A stretch of 64,000 nt of DNA from Nostoc mirabile CHAB5784 (GCF_020829645.1 NZ_JAIVFS010000004.1:124001-188000), one strand, 5' to 3'; positions 17,572 through 27,857 are shown, counted from the stretch's first letter. Translations and numbers: made by a program. The notes: generated by a model not told the origin, from the sequence alone.

Positions 17572-18246
17572 CTAATTAATTAACAATTCTGGTGCTACCA
17601 ATCCTTTTTGGATCGCTAAAACTGCGGCTTGAGTGCGATCGCGTACTTCTAGTTTCTGCAAAATAGTATGGACATGAACCCGCACTGTACCAGGGGCAAT
17701 GTAGAGAACCTCAGCAATTTCTTGATTGCTTTTGCCAGTTGCTACGAGTGCCAAAATTTCTTGCTCCCGCTTGGTTAGGGGATTTTCTAAGGATTCCTCA
17801 GTTTTTGCAGGCAGCACCATAGTAGAATTACCCTCAAAAGCGGCTCTAATTTCTGTTGTTGCCGTTTGATCCCACCAAGAAGCCCCTGCTGCAACCGATC
17901 GCACTGCTAATATTAGAGACTCAGCCGGAATACCTTTGAGGCAGTAACCTTGGGCCCCGGCGGCAATTAACCGCGAAATCAGGGGTTTTTCAGAACGAGA
18001 GGTTAAAACAAGAATTGGTAAATTTGGGTGCTTCTGCTTGATTTGGCGACAAGCCTCAATCCCGCCAATCCCCGGTAAACCTATATCCAGCAAGACCAAA
18101 TCCAGGGGATAGCGATTTGCTAATTCTACAGCTTGTTCCCCATCTTCTGCCTCTGCGACAATCTCCAAAGTGGTTTCTTGTTGCAACCGCATCCGCAGAC
18201 CAAGCCGAAACAATTCATCATCTTCAACAAGTAAGATTTTCGTCAT
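17572..18246 (-). CDS. NarL/LuxR-type response regulator
   Basis: A 224-residue response regulator. The receiver domain (1-120) has acidic pocket EDD (8-10), phospho-acceptor Asp54 in LVLLDIGLPG, and the conserved Ser/Thr and Lys (VLTSRSEKP, YCLKG). The LuxR-type helix-turn-helix (about 155-215) has LTKREQEILALVATGKSNQE and VRVHVHTILQKLEVRDRTQA. It lies 3' of a histidine kinase gene on the same strand, separated by 230 bp of tandem repeats, so the two are very likely partners. Target genes are unknown. Confidence 0.9.
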   Translation of the reverse strand: MTKILLVEDDELFRLGLRMRLQQETTLEIVAEAEDGEQAVELANRYPLDLVLLDIGLPGIGGIEACRQIKQKHPNLPILVLTSRSEKPLISRLIAAGAQGYCLKGIPAESLILAVRSVAAGASWWDQTATTEIRAAFEGNSTMVLPAKTEESLENPLTKREQEILALVATGKSNQEIAEVLYIAPGTVRVHVHTILQKLEVRDRTQAAVLAIQKGLVAPELLIN

Positions 18247-18476
18247 TTGTTATTAGTCATTGGTCATTGGTCATTGGTCATTGGTCATTAGTCATTGGTC
18301 ATTGGTCATTGGTCATTGGTCATTGGGCATTAGTCATTTATTATTGGTCAGGAGTTAGGAATTATTTTTCTCCCCTGCCTCCCCCTGCTCCCTGCCCCCT
18401 GCCTCCCCTGCCTCCCCCTGCTCCCTGCCTCCCCTGCCTCCCCCTGCTCCCTGCCCCCTGCCCCCTGCCCCCGTCC
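18247..18476. repeat. TTGGTCA heptamer array and CCCCTGCC array
   Basis: 18247-18350 is about 14 copies of the heptamer TTGGTCA (variants TTAGTCA, TTGGGCA). 18369-18476 is built from CCTGCCTCCCC and CTGCCCCCTG units. Together they separate the kinase gene from its regulator. ORFs crossing them are artefacts. Confidence 0.9.
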
Positions 18477-19580
18477 TCATCTCCCCGGTGGTGGACAAGC
18501 AGGGAGGCGGAAACCAAACAGTGCGCCTCGTGGTGAGCGATTCTCTGCCCAAATTGTACCCCCATGAGCGGTAATAATTTGCCTGGTCAAATAAAGCCCT
18601 AGCCCAGATCCTGAGACGTGGCGATCGCTATGTCCTTGATAAAATCTTTCAAACAAGTGGGGTAACTCTTCTTCGGTAAAGCCGGAACCAGTATCGAGTA
18701 TTTTTACTACTTGATCGCTAGAATAACTTTCAAGTACTACTTCTACTTTACCGCCACGAGGGGTATGGTTTATACCATTACTCAGGAGATTGGTGAAGAC
18801 TCGCCCCAGTTGCAAAGGATCGCCGTTTACCCAAAGAAAGCTACGAAAATCTGATTCGCCATAGTGGAGAGAAATATAAACCTGACGTGTTCTCGCTAGT
18901 TCAGTCAGGGTGGCGATTATCTCCTCCGCCACAGTTACCAAATTAACAGGTGATATCTGTAGTTTCAGCCCTTCGGTATCATTGCGGTATACATCTAAAA
19001 GCGTTTGGACTAATTGCAGTGTACTCCGATGACTACGAGCCATTGTTTGTAGGACTTTTGCTTGCATTGGCGTGATTTCACCAAATTGCTCATTTTGAAG
19101 ATATTTCAGCGTTTCAATTGATCCTAATAGGGGTGTTTTCAAATCATGCGTTAGGGTAGAAACAAAATCTTCACGCATGGTAGCTAGTTGTTCTTGGGAG
19201 CGTAATTGTGCTTGCGTATAAGCGATCGCTTCTTCATTGCGGCGGTTGCGATCGCTTAACCAACCCGTTACCACCAAAGCCAAAACTGCAATCAGCCTAT
19301 TTGCCAACGTTGGGGAATTAATCATTTCTCCTCCGGGAACAAACAAATTCAATAATGTTAATCCTGTAGCTGCAAGAGTGATCCTCAACACAGCAACCCG
19401 ATTCAATCGTGAATCTGCTAACAAAATCGTCCCTGTGTAGAGGTAGCCAAATACGTACTCAGGTGGTGTTAAATATTCCAAGCTGATCACGATCGCAAAG
19501 GCGATCGCTATTAGCGCGTAAGTCTCCCCACGCTCGTTTATAGCTTCTTTCATAGCCACTAATCGATTTAATATCTTCAT
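18477..19580 (-). CDS. Membrane-bound sensor histidine kinase
   Basis: A 367-residue kinase. The N-terminus has three or four membrane segments (about 20-110, e.g. YALIAIAFAIVISLEYL and LIAVLALVVTGWL) without a large periplasmic domain, so it may sense the membrane or an intramembrane signal. HisKA has the phospho-His in VSTLTHDLKTPLLG (about residue 150). The ATPase domain has the N box NLLSNGINHTP, G1 DTGSGF and G2 GSGLGLYL. The C-terminal codons (FRLPACPPPGR) end at the edge of the tandem repeat. Divergent from kdpA1 across 700 bp. Confidence 0.88.
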   Translation of the reverse strand: MKILNRLVAMKEAINERGETYALIAIAFAIVISLEYLTPPEYVFGYLYTGTILLADSRLNRVAVLRITLAATGLTLLNLFVPGGEMINSPTLANRLIAVLALVVTGWLSDRNRRNEEAIAYTQAQLRSQEQLATMREDFVSTLTHDLKTPLLGSIETLKYLQNEQFGEITPMQAKVLQTMARSHRSTLQLVQTLLDVYRNDTEGLKLQISPVNLVTVAEEIIATLTELARTRQVYISLHYGESDFRSFLWVNGDPLQLGRVFTNLLSNGINHTPRGGKVEVVLESYSSDQVVKILDTGSGFTEEELPHLFERFYQGHSDRHVSGSGLGLYLTRQIITAHGGTIWAENRSPRGALFGFRLPACPPPGR

Positions 19581-20281
19581 TTATGATTTACTAAAAAATC
19601 CTTATCCTACAATCTTTACAACTATTTAATTCAGCGATTATGATTTATCTGCAATCTATATCTGCAAATGTAAACTTGAGCATTAACCTGAAAATTCTGA
19701 TTGTTCAGATGCAAAAACGGCAACTGGGGAGTGATAGGGCTATTTCGTTCTAGACATAAACCGCCCAGAACTAAAGTTCCTCTCTTATAGCTCAAGTCCG
19801 TTAAAACGGGCTATAACCTTTTCTCAGTCGTCTTTAGACGAATGAGTGCTATTAGACTCAGAATTCATTCTGAGGCGGGCTAGATGAGAATGAAATAGCC
19901 TTGGGAGACTGAAGATTGGGGGCTAAGTAATTGCCCTCCAGGGGTAGAGTATTTACCACAACCTTCCCAATCCGTAATCCCTTTAATAAAATTCTCTGGG
20001 ATATTTATATTCTTTGAAAGTAGCAAACTTCGAGAATGTATTGTATAAACAAATAATCATAACTAGCGAGATAGATGAATTAATAATAAAAAATTACATA
20101 TTCTTAACAATAAGTTTAATAAGTATCTGGATAGTAATAACTGAAAATAGTAAATCCAGATTTAAAAATGACGGTGACATGAAATATCACCAAATCCCTC
20201 GAAATCAAATACCCCAACAGTTAATCTGTTATTTCTAAGAATTGGCTTGCTAACACTTAAATTTAATTGAGCGCGAAATAT
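19581..20281. other. Divergent spacer between the kinase gene and kdp operon 1
   Basis: 19756-19905 contains short hairpins AACTAAAGTT, CCGTTAAAACGG and CGTCTTTAGACG, a dispersed element family seen again at 37955-38080. From 19985 the DNA is AT-rich and should hold the kdp promoter. A TTG-started 74-codon frame (20014-20238) crosses it but shows no family resemblance, and I do not call it a gene. Confidence 0.5.
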
Positions 20282-21967
20282 ATGGAACAAGGTTTTTTAC
20301 AAATTGGCTTAACGCTGTGTATTGTCATAGCAATCACTCCGTTACTGGGTAGATACATAGCGCGTGTCTTTTTGGGAGAAAGAACACTGCTTGATTTTTT
20401 AATGAACCCGATAGAGCGAAGTATGTTCGTAGTAGCGGGTGTCCGCAGGAAAGATGATATGACGGGTTGGCAGTATATCCGGGCTGTAATTTGCAGCAAT
20501 CTGATTATGGGTATTTCAGTGTATTTGCTGATATATTTTCAGAGACTCTTACCCTGGAATCCTAACGGCTTCGGTGCTATCAAATGGGATGTATTACTGC
20601 ACACAACCATTTCCTTTGTGACGAATACCGACCAGCAACACTATGCTGGTGAGACAACCTTAAGCTATTTTAGCCAGGTAGCGGCTTTGGGCTTTTTGAT
20701 GTTCACCTCGGCAGCCACCGGGTTAGCCGTGGGAATTGCTTTTATTCGAGGGTTGACGGGTAGAAAATTGGGGAACTTTTACGTCGATCTTGTCCGTGGA
20801 ATTACGCGAATCTTGCTGCCGATTTCGATTATTGGAGCGATCGCTTTGCTTGTAGCAGGTGTACCACAAACATTAAAAGAGACTCTGGTTGTAAGAACCT
20901 TAGAAGGCGGAACGCAATATATTGCCAGAGGCCCGGTGGCATCCTTTGAAATGATCAAACTTTTGGGCGAGAACGGCGGAGGCTTTTTTGGCGTAAACTC
21001 AGCCCATCCTTTTGAAAATCCCAATGGTGCTTCTAATTTGATAGAAATGCTCGCCATGATTTCTATACCAGCAGCCTTGATTTACACCTACGGTATATTT
21101 GCCAAGAACATCAAACAAGCTTGGCTACTTTTCTGGATGGTGTTTGTGATTTTTGTAGTTCTGGTGGGAGTGGCAGCCGTGGGAGAACTGCAAGGTAATC
21201 CCCTTGTTAATAACGCTTTTGGATTAGAACAGCCCAATTTAGAGGGTAAAGAAGTTCGATTTGGCTGGGCACAAACGGCATTTTGGGCAGTTATGACTAC
21301 TGCTACTATGTCAGGTGCTGTGAATGGGATGCATGATTCTTTGATGCCGCAAGGAATATTTTCGACTCTCTTCAACTTGTTTATTCAGGTTATCTGGGGT
21401 GGCCAGGGAACTGGAACAGCTTACCTATTCATTTACTTAATTCTCACAGTGTTCCTAACTGGATTAATGGCAGGACGCACCCCAGAGTTTTTAGGACGCA
21501 AAATTGAAAAGCGGGAAATCGTTCTTGCCAGCGTGGTGCTGTTGATTCACCCAATTCTAGTTTTGATTCCCAGTGCGATCGCTTTGGCTTATCCCATCTC
21601 CTTATCTGGAATTAGCAACGCTGGCTATCACGGTATTTCTCAAGTAGTTTATGAATATGCCTCAGCAGCATCAAATAATGGCTCCGGCTTAGAAGGGTTG
21701 AGGGATAACACCTTGTGGTGGAACTTGAGTACAATAGTTAGCTTAATCGGAGGACGCTACATTCCGATGATTGCCATCCTACTGTTAGCTGACGGCATGT
21801 CTGGCAAACAACAAGTACAAGAAACCCCTGGTACCCTGAAAACTGATTCTTTGGTATTTACTGGTATCACTGCTGGAGTGACATTGGTTTTGGGAGTGTT
21901 GACTTTCTTTCCCGTTCTGGCTTTAGGCCCCATAGCTGAGGGTTTGAAACTAGCATCTGGCAGTTAG
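20282..21967 (+). CDS. kdpA: Potassium-transporting ATPase subunit A (operon 1)
   Basis: Channel-like subunit of the high-affinity KdpFABC potassium pump in the plasma membrane. The 561 residues span about ten membrane segments. The four selectivity-filter loops are visible: [43 protein letters not shown] and [10 protein letters not shown]. The start is ATG at 20282 ([12 protein letters not shown]); an in-frame TTG at 20267 is less likely. Operon order is kdpA-kdpB-kdpC-kdpD, as reported for kdp1 of Anabaena apart from a missing kdpG. An unusually long 946-bp spacer full of hairpins and repeats divides it from kdpB. Confidence 0.95.
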   Translation: MEQGFLQIGLTLCIVIAITPLLGRYIARVFLGERTLLDFLMNPIERSMFVVAGVRRKDDMTGWQYIRAVICSNLIMGISVYLLIYFQRLLPWNPNGFGAIKWDVLLHTTISFVTNTDQQHYAGETTLSYFSQVAALGFLMFTSAATGLAVGIAFIRGLTGRKLGNFYVDLVRGITRILLPISIIGAIALLVAGVPQTLKETLVVRTLEGGTQYIARGPVASFEMIKLLGENGGGFFGVNSAHPFENPNGASNLIEMLAMISIPAALIYTYGIFAKNIKQAWLLFWMVFVIFVVLVGVAAVGELQGNPLVNNAFGLEQPNLEGKEVRFGWAQTAFWAVMTTATMSGAVNGMHDSLMPQGIFSTLFNLFIQVIWGGQGTGTAYLFIYLILTVFLTGLMAGRTPEFLGRKIEKREIVLASVVLLIHPILVLIPSAIALAYPISLSGISNAGYHGISQVVYEYASAASNNGSGLEGLRDNTLWWNLSTIVSLIGGRYIPMIAILLLADGMSGKQQVQETPGTLKTDSLVFTGITAGVTLVLGVLTFFPVLALGPIAEGLKLASGS

Positions 21968-22142
21968 AAAATTTATGAGTTATGAGTTATAAGTTTGGAA
22001 TATAAGAGAATACTAAAAAATCAATTATCCGGTTTCGTAGGTTTCGTAGGGTGTGTCTAGCCTTAAATAGTGCATTAGAAAAACTCTTGTGGGATGGGTG
22101 TCTCACCCGTCCGGGGCGGACAAGATGTCCACCCCACAAGAA

Positions 22143-22212
22143 AATTTATTGCAACATTTTAGTCTAGACACGCCAGTAGTAGCGTGTCAAGGCTAAAATG
22201 TTGCAATAAATT
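22143..22212. repeat. Perfect 20-bp inverted repeat with a 30-nt loop
   Basis: AATTTATTGCAACATTTTAG (22143-22162) and CTAAAATGTTGCAATAAATT (22193-22212) are exact inverse complements. The loop contains a smaller GACACGC/GCGTGTC hairpin. It lies inside the kdpA1-kdpB1 spacer, where a stable stem could end or protect transcripts. Confidence 0.85.
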
Positions 22213-22474
22213 AGCGCTAAAAACATTGAATTTAAAAGTTCAAAGCCCATTTTATAATGCACAACTTTAGCCTTGACACGCTAGTAGGGTGTGTTACGCG
22301 ATCGCTAACACACCTTCATCAGATGGTGCGTTAGTAACGCACTCTACAGATTGGATCTTTTTTTATTGTAAGTTCCTAACAACTCCTAACTCTAGCCGTG
22401 TCAAGGTGATATGTAGCTTAAATTTCATATTCGTTCAAACAAAATCTTCACTTGTTCTTTTAGAATTTTGAAAA

Positions 22475-22703
22475 TTCCAAGTTCAAAGGCTCAACTTCCG
22501 AGTTCAAAGGCTCAACTCCCGAGTTCAAAGGCTCAACTTCCGAGTTCAAAGGCTCAACTTCCGAGTTCAAAGGCTCAACTTCCGAGTTCAGAGGTTCAAC
22601 TTCCGAGTTCAAAGGCTCAACTTCCGAGTTCAAAGGCTCAACTTCCGAGTTCAAAGGCTTAACTTCCGAGTTCAGAGGCTCAACTTCCGAGTTCAGAGGC
22701 TCG
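22475..22703. repeat. 21-nt tandem array in the kdpA1-kdpB1 spacer
   Basis: About eleven copies of a 21-nt unit built on CCGAGTTCAAAGGCTCAACT plus T. It is open on both strands (PSSKAQL / EPLNSEV heptapeptides) but has no translation signals. Its position matches the array between kdpA2 and kdpB2 (60891-61138), although the unit differs. Confidence 0.9.
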
Positions 22704-22746
22704 TAATAAATACAAGATTCACCTTGACAGCGCTAGTTTTACTCCC

Positions 22747-22878
22747 AATACGGTTCGGTTAGCTTGTTTATTAAGCGGAGATCCCCCCAACCCCCCTTAA
22801 GAAGGGGGGCTAATTTCCTCCTTTACCCCCTTTTTAAGGGGGTCGCCACAGGCGGGGGGATCTTATCGGAACTGTATT
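22747..22878. mobile_element. MITE-like element with AATACGGTTCGG ends, copy 1
   Basis: Imperfect terminal repeats AATACGGTTCGGTTAG and CGGAACTGTATT enclose a core of GATCCCCCCAACCCCCC and its inverse complement. A copy with perfect 17-bp ends lies at 57201-57379 near kdp operon 2. Confidence 0.65.
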
Positions 22879-22913
22879 GCTTCCACTCCTAGTCCTAACT
22901 TCTAACTTTATTC

Positions 22914-25019
22914 ATGAATCAAGTGGCAACTAACTTCAAAGCTAGACGGCCAAATCCTCGTTCTGGCGATCGCCGCCAAGCACGTAAAAAGGCCAGGACA
23001 AGTAATAAGTGGCTGTACTTAAGGGCAATGAGAGATGCTTTTGTCAAGCTCAACCCTAAGTATGCAATCAAAAACCCAGTGATATTTGTGGTTTGGGTGG
23101 GGACAATCATCACCCTATTGCTAACGATTGATCCCAATCTATTTGGCCCAGCCCTGCAAAAGAACGCGCAAGTTTTCAACGGCTTGTTATCGGGGATTTT
23201 ATTCTTTACAGTTTGGTTTGCCAATTTTGCCGAAGCAGTGGCAGAAGGGCGGGGTAAAGCCCAAGCCGATGCCTTGCGATTAACGAAATCAGAGACGAGC
23301 GCTAAAAAACTTGCTGCTGATGGCACAATTAGTGAAGTTTCATCCACCAGCCTTAAACAGGGCGATAACATCTACGTCATTGCTGGCGATATTATCCCTG
23401 CCGATGGCGAAGTAATCATGGGTGTCGCCTCAGTGGATGAATCGGCAATTACTGGAGAATCCGCACCAGTATTAAAAGAATCAGGTTCCGACGTTGCTAG
23501 TTCCGTCACTGGTGGGACGCGGGTTATCTCAGATGAGCTAATTATCCGCATCACTAATGACCCAGGCAAAGGCTTTATTGACCGGATGATTGCCTTAGTA
23601 GAAGGGGCAGAACGCAGCAAAACACCCAATGAAATTGCCCTGACAGTATTGCTGGCAGTTCTCAGCTTAGTCTTTTTGTTAGTCGTGGTAACTCTGCCCG
23701 CACTTGCCTACTATGTCAACAGTCCAGTCAGCATCCCAATTTTGATTGCTCTACTAGTAGCATTAATTCCTACAACCATTGGCGGCTTACTAAGTACCAT
23801 CGGCATTGCTGGTATGGATCGAGTTGCCCAATTTAACGTCATTGCCACTTCAGGGCGAGCAGTCGAAGCCTGTGGAGATATCAACACTTTAGTTCTTGAC
23901 AAAACAGGTACAATTACCCTCGGCAACCGTTTGGCGGAAGAATTTATTCCCATCAATGGTCATTCAATGTCAGAAATTGCTAATGTTGCCTGGGCCGCTA
24001 GTGTCTTTGACAATACACCAGAAGGTAAATCCATTATCCGACTGGCAGAAAAGTTAGGCGCAAGATTTGATTTCGACTCCAGCCAGGCAGAAGGAGTTGA
24101 TTTTTCCGCCAAAACACGCATGAGTGGTACAAACTTGCCTGGTGGGCATGAGGCGAGGAAGGGAGCAGTAGAAGCCATTAAAGGATTTGTCCGTTCCCGC
24201 AACGGACGCGATACACCAGAATTGGATGCTGCCTACGAACGAGTTTCTCGCCTGGGAGGTACACCCCTAGCAGTCAGCCTAGATAACGAAATCTATGGGG
24301 TTATTTATCTCAAAGATATAGTTAAACCTGGTATCCGCGATCGCTTTCTTGCACTGCGACGGATGGGAGTGCATACCATCATGCTAACTGGAGACAACCG
24401 GATTACAGCTTCTGTCATTGCCAAAGAAGCTGGAGTCGATGACTTCATTGCCGAAGCCACACCAGAAGACAAAATCAGCGTCATTAAAAAGGAACAAGCA
24501 GCAGGCAAACTAGTTGCCATGACGGGAGATGGGACTAACGATGCTCCCGCATTAGCCCAAGCTAACGTCGGCCTTGCGATGAATACAGGGACGCAAGCTG
24601 CAAAAGAAGCCGCCAACATGGTAGATTTGGACTCCGATCCCACAAAGCTGATCGATATCATTAGCATTGGCAAACAATTGTTGATTACTCGCGGGGCATT
24701 GACGACATTTTCTATAGCTAATGATATTGCTAAATACTTTGCGATTATCCCAGTGATATTTGTCGCTGCTAATTTGCAAAGCTTGAATATTATGAATTTG
24801 ACTAGCCCTAAATCTGCTGTTCTATCAGCACTGATTTATAATGCTTTGATTATTCCCGCTATGATTCCGTTGGCATTGAAGGGTGTGCGGTTTAGACCGC
24901 TGACAGCTAATCAGCTACTGCAACGCAATATCTTAATTTATGGCTTAGGTGGGGTGATTGCGCCATTTATCGCCATTAAGTTGATAGATATACTGATTAC
25001 AGTTGTAGGCTTGGCTTGA
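22914..25019 (+). CDS. kdpB: Potassium-transporting ATPase subunit B (operon 1)
   Basis: Catalytic P-type ATPase subunit of the Kdp pump. In 701 residues I see the actuator motif [13 protein letters not shown], the phosphorylation site [12 protein letters not shown] (Asp about 330), nucleotide-domain [14 protein letters not shown], and the hinge motif [18 protein letters not shown]. Membrane segments lie at the expected places. A basic N-terminal extension ([20 protein letters not shown]) precedes the core. A 241-bp spacer follows before kdpC; unlike operon 2 it holds no kdpG-like ORF. Confidence 0.95.
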   Translation: MNQVATNFKARRPNPRSGDRRQARKKARTSNKWLYLRAMRDAFVKLNPKYAIKNPVIFVVWVGTIITLLLTIDPNLFGPALQKNAQVFNGLLSGILFFTVWFANFAEAVAEGRGKAQADALRLTKSETSAKKLAADGTISEVSSTSLKQGDNIYVIAGDIIPADGEVIMGVASVDESAITGESAPVLKESGSDVASSVTGGTRVISDELIIRITNDPGKGFIDRMIALVEGAERSKTPNEIALTVLLAVLSLVFLLVVVTLPALAYYVNSPVSIPILIALLVALIPTTIGGLLSTIGIAGMDRVAQFNVIATSGRAVEACGDINTLVLDKTGTITLGNRLAEEFIPINGHSMSEIANVAWAASVFDNTPEGKSIIRLAEKLGARFDFDSSQAEGVDFSAKTRMSGTNLPGGHEARKGAVEAIKGFVRSRNGRDTPELDAAYERVSRLGGTPLAVSLDNEIYGVIYLKDIVKPGIRDRFLALRRMGVHTIMLTGDNRITASVIAKEAGVDDFIAEATPEDKISVIKKEQAAGKLVAMTGDGTNDAPALAQANVGLAMNTGTQAAKEAANMVDLDSDPTKLIDIISIGKQLLITRGALTTFSIANDIAKYFAIIPVIFVAANLQSLNIMNLTSPKSAVLSALIYNALIIPAMIPLALKGVRFRPLTANQLLQRNILIYGLGGVIAPFIAIKLIDILITVVGLA

Positions 25020-25260
25020 TCACAGCAAAAATAGAGACGCTGGGAAGCGATCGCATCTTGACCAAAGTAAAATAATAAACATTTTTACTTTTACCTGTTG
25101 AGAGAGGGAAAAGAAGAATATAAAGAAACAGGTCGATGTTTGGGAAAAGTTTCTGCCAATGAATCTGATACAGGCAATGTTCCAATACAGTTTAGTGTTC
25201 TGCTTGAGTAAAATAACTAAAAATTAAAAATAAAATATTAGCAGCAAGTGGAAAAATTTT

Positions 25261-25860
25261 ATGGCTATTATTCGAGAAACTATCAGAGCAATTTTTATAA
25301 CTCTAATGCTTTGGTTGTTGACTGCAATCATCTATCCTCTAATAATCCTTGTAGTGGGTCAAGTTTTTTTGCCTTATCAAGCTGATGGCAGCGTCATGCG
25401 GAATCTAAAAGCCGAACCAATTGGTTCAGCTTTGATTGGTCAAGTGTTTACATCTGAGCGATATTTTCATCCTCGTCCCAGTACTGTTAGATATAGCCAA
25501 GGCAAAAAAGCCAAGCCAACTGGCATATCTGGAGCCAGCAATCTCGCTGCTAGCAATCCAGAACTACTCAACCGGATTCTAGAACAGGCAAATCAATTGC
25601 GAGACGAAAATCTTCAACCGATCGCTGATATAATTTATACGTCTGGTTCTGGTTTAGATCCGCATATTTCATTGAGAGCAGCACGGCAGCAATTGACGCG
25701 GGTTGCTAGTGCGCGGGGAGTAAAAGAAGAGGAGATCCTACGTTTAATTATTAGGTATACTGATGGCAGATTTTTATGGATTTTTGGCGAACCGGGAGTC
25801 AATGTTCTCCGATTGAATTATGCTCTTTACTTGCAAGATTTTAATCGTCAGGAAAATTAG
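25261..25860 (+). CDS. kdpC: Potassium-transporting ATPase subunit C (operon 1)
   Basis: 199-residue single-pass subunit that stabilises KdpA-KdpB. It has one N-terminal membrane helix (about 10-33), then the family blocks GSALIGQVFTSERYFHPRPS, SGASNLAASNP, YTSGSGLDPHIS and FGEPGVNVLRLN. An IFGEPGVNVL match and normal length support an intact gene. The start is ATG with AT-rich upstream DNA and no strong ribosome site. Confidence 0.93.
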   Translation: MAIIRETIRAIFITLMLWLLTAIIYPLIILVVGQVFLPYQADGSVMRNLKAEPIGSALIGQVFTSERYFHPRPSTVRYSQGKKAKPTGISGASNLAASNPELLNRILEQANQLRDENLQPIADIIYTSGSGLDPHISLRAARQQLTRVASARGVKEEEILRLIIRYTDGRFLWIFGEPGVNVLRLNYALYLQDFNRQEN

Positions 25861-26147
<287 letters not shown>

Positions 26148-27305
26148 ATGTCAGATAATACTAATACTCGTTCAGCTAGCACTGCACCTTTAAATTCTGT
26201 AAGTTACTCGCTTTATCCGGCACGACGGCGGGGCAAGCATAAAATATTTATTGGCATGGCTCCTGGAGTAGGCAAAACCTACCGGATGCTGGAAGAGGGA
26301 CACGCGCTTAAACAGGAAGGAATTGATGTCGTCGTTGGGCTTTTAGAAACCCACGGACGCAAGGAGACAGCTGAGAAGGGAGAGGGACTGGAGATTTTAC
26401 CCCGTAAGAAATATCCTCGCGGTGAGTTGACGCTAACGGATATGGATACAGATGCTATTTTAAAGCGATCGCCCCAATTAGTCTTAATCGATGAACTTGC
26501 CCATACCAATGTCCCTGGTTCCCCACGCGAAAAACGTTACGAAGATGTAGAAATAGTTTTGGCAGCAGGTATTGATGTCTACTCCACAATGAATGTGCAA
26601 CATTTGGAAAGTCTTAATGACTTAGTAGCCAGAATTACAGGTGTGGTAGTACGTGAACGTGTTGCTGATAGGATTCTGGATGAAGCAGATGAGATAGTGG
26701 TAGTGGATGTTACACCTGAAACCCTGCAAGAACGGTTATTAGAAGGCAAGATTTACGCACCCGAAAAAATCCAACAATCTCTCGATAACTTTTTTCAACG
26801 TCGTAACCTGATTGCTTTGCGGGAATTAGCTTTGCGGGAAGTAGCAGACAACGTGGAAGAAAATGCCATTGCTACTACCCCCAATGGGCAATTTTGTAAT
26901 ATTCACGAGCGGGTTTTGGTGTGTGTATCCACTTATCCCAACTCAGTGCAACTGTTGCGCCGGGGTGCGAGGCTGGCTAACTATATGAACGCACCGCTTT
27001 ATACCTTGTTTGTTGCCGATCCAGAACGCTTCCTCACCAAGGAGGAAAGCTTACACATTCACACTTGTGAGAAACTCTGTAATGAATTTGAAGGTACTTT
27101 TATTCGTGTTACCAACAGTAACGTAGCTAATGCGATCGCTGAAGTCGCCGAGAAATATCGAATCACTCAAATTGTAATCGGAGAGAGTCAGCGATCGCGC
27201 TGGCAAATGCTCCTCAAAGGATCTTTGACGCAAAAATTAGTGCGCTTGCTCAAAAATATTGATTTGCATATCATTGCCAGCGAAAAAATGGTTTCATCCA
27301 AATAG
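26148..27305 (+). CDS. kdpD: KdpD, short form with only the N-terminal sensor and USP domains
   Basis: 385 residues from ATG at 26148 (MSDNTNTRSAS). The KdpD domain (about 25-235) has Walker A GMAPGVGKTYRMLEEG, LIDELAHTNVPGS and YSTMNVQHLESLNDLV. A universal-stress-type domain (about 250-375) follows, with IGESQRSRWQMLLKGS. The four membrane helices, HisKA and ATPase domains of full KdpD are absent, and the gene stops cleanly. Truncated KdpD is known from Anabaena kdp1. No kdpE is nearby, so it cannot signal by itself and may act as a nucleotide-binding regulator or with another kinase. Confidence 0.9.
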   Translation: MSDNTNTRSASTAPLNSVSYSLYPARRRGKHKIFIGMAPGVGKTYRMLEEGHALKQEGIDVVVGLLETHGRKETAEKGEGLEILPRKKYPRGELTLTDMDTDAILKRSPQLVLIDELAHTNVPGSPREKRYEDVEIVLAAGIDVYSTMNVQHLESLNDLVARITGVVVRERVADRILDEADEIVVVDVTPETLQERLLEGKIYAPEKIQQSLDNFFQRRNLIALRELALREVADNVEENAIATTPNGQFCNIHERVLVCVSTYPNSVQLLRRGARLANYMNAPLYTLFVADPERFLTKEESLHIHTCEKLCNEFEGTFIRVTNSNVANAIAEVAEKYRITQIVIGESQRSRWQMLLKGSLTQKLVRLLKNIDLHIIASEKMVSSK

Positions 27306-27450
27306 AGGATCAAATTTCCCCAAAAACCTTAGAAGTAAAGCTTCCATGCAAACCATAGGGGATATGATGCTTGAGATGTAGCCGTGCAATTGTTCCTTTA
27401 GTAGCATCCAAAATTACCAATAAAACTCTGCATATACTTTGTTATTTATT

Positions 27451-27588
27451 TAGGACTTACCCACTGTACAAATGCATTGTGATGTGCATTACTTAAAATA
27501 GGCTATTTCAGGCTTTTCTTAATTATCCTGCGATCGTAAATAGACCATGCTGTAGGGGCACAGCATTGCTCATTGGTGTCAACTTAAG
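27451..27588. repeat. 138-bp dispersed element, inverted copy at 38092-38231
   Basis: Begins TAGGACTTACCCACTGTACA and ends GTGTCAACTTAAG, with TTTTCTTAATTATCCTGCGA and CATGCTGTAGGGGCACAGCA conserved inside. The 38092-38231 copy is in the opposite direction with about 80 percent similarity by eye, and a partial third copy is at 37889-37921. Confidence 0.75.
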
Positions 27589-27714
27589 TCAGAGAGCTTC
27601 ATTCCACAGTCATTTTACCCCACACGCCAGATGCTCCACTTGGGGAGACCCCAAGACCGCACTGGCTCCCCAAAATCTCCCCTCCCCGTTCCCGGTGAGG
27701 GGAGATTTTGTCGG

Positions 27715-27813
27715 TTTGTAGCGTTCGATATCAAAAGGGTTTTCAGAATAAGTCAAACCATTTTGAGCGATCGCTTGTAACTTTTGTGCCCATTCCAGCC
27801 ATTTAGTTTCCAC
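27715..27813 (-). pseudogene. Truncated Nudix (ADP-ribose pyrophosphatase-like) gene, N-terminal stub
   Basis: From ATG (complement of 27811-27813) the frame encodes METKWLEWAQKLQAIAQNGL followed by TYSENPFDIERYK. This matches the N-terminal helical extension that precedes the catalytic domain in a group of Nudix hydrolases. It then runs into GC-rich dispersed repeat sequence (27610-27714) and stops. No Nudix box is present, so the catalytic domain has been lost. Confidence 0.6.
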
Positions 27814-27829
27814 AGTTTTTCCCCTATTT

Positions 27830-27857
27830 GTAGAGACGTTATATGTAACGTCTCTAC
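27830..27857. terminator. Hairpin just downstream of pgk
   Basis: GTAGAGACGTTA and TAACGTCTCTAC form a perfect 12-bp stem with a 4-nt loop, about 20 bp beyond the pgk stop. There is no U-run, and the GTAGAGACG stem is also a common dispersed repeat (compare GAGACGTAGCAGTGCTACGTC near 31745), so terminator function is an inference. Confidence 0.5.

Noticed and set aside
18117..18565. Pro/Leu- or Gly/Arg-rich ORFs in the kinase-regulator spacer
   Set aside because: They translate CCCCTGCC and TTGGTCA arrays and overlap two real genes.
20014..20238. TTG-started 74-codon frame upstream of kdpA1
   Set aside because: No family match, poor start and AT-driven composition; more likely promoter DNA.
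22460..22662. Heptapeptide-repeat ORFs (EPLNSEV, PSSKAQL)
   Set aside because: Array artefact; no start signal, no conserved flanks.
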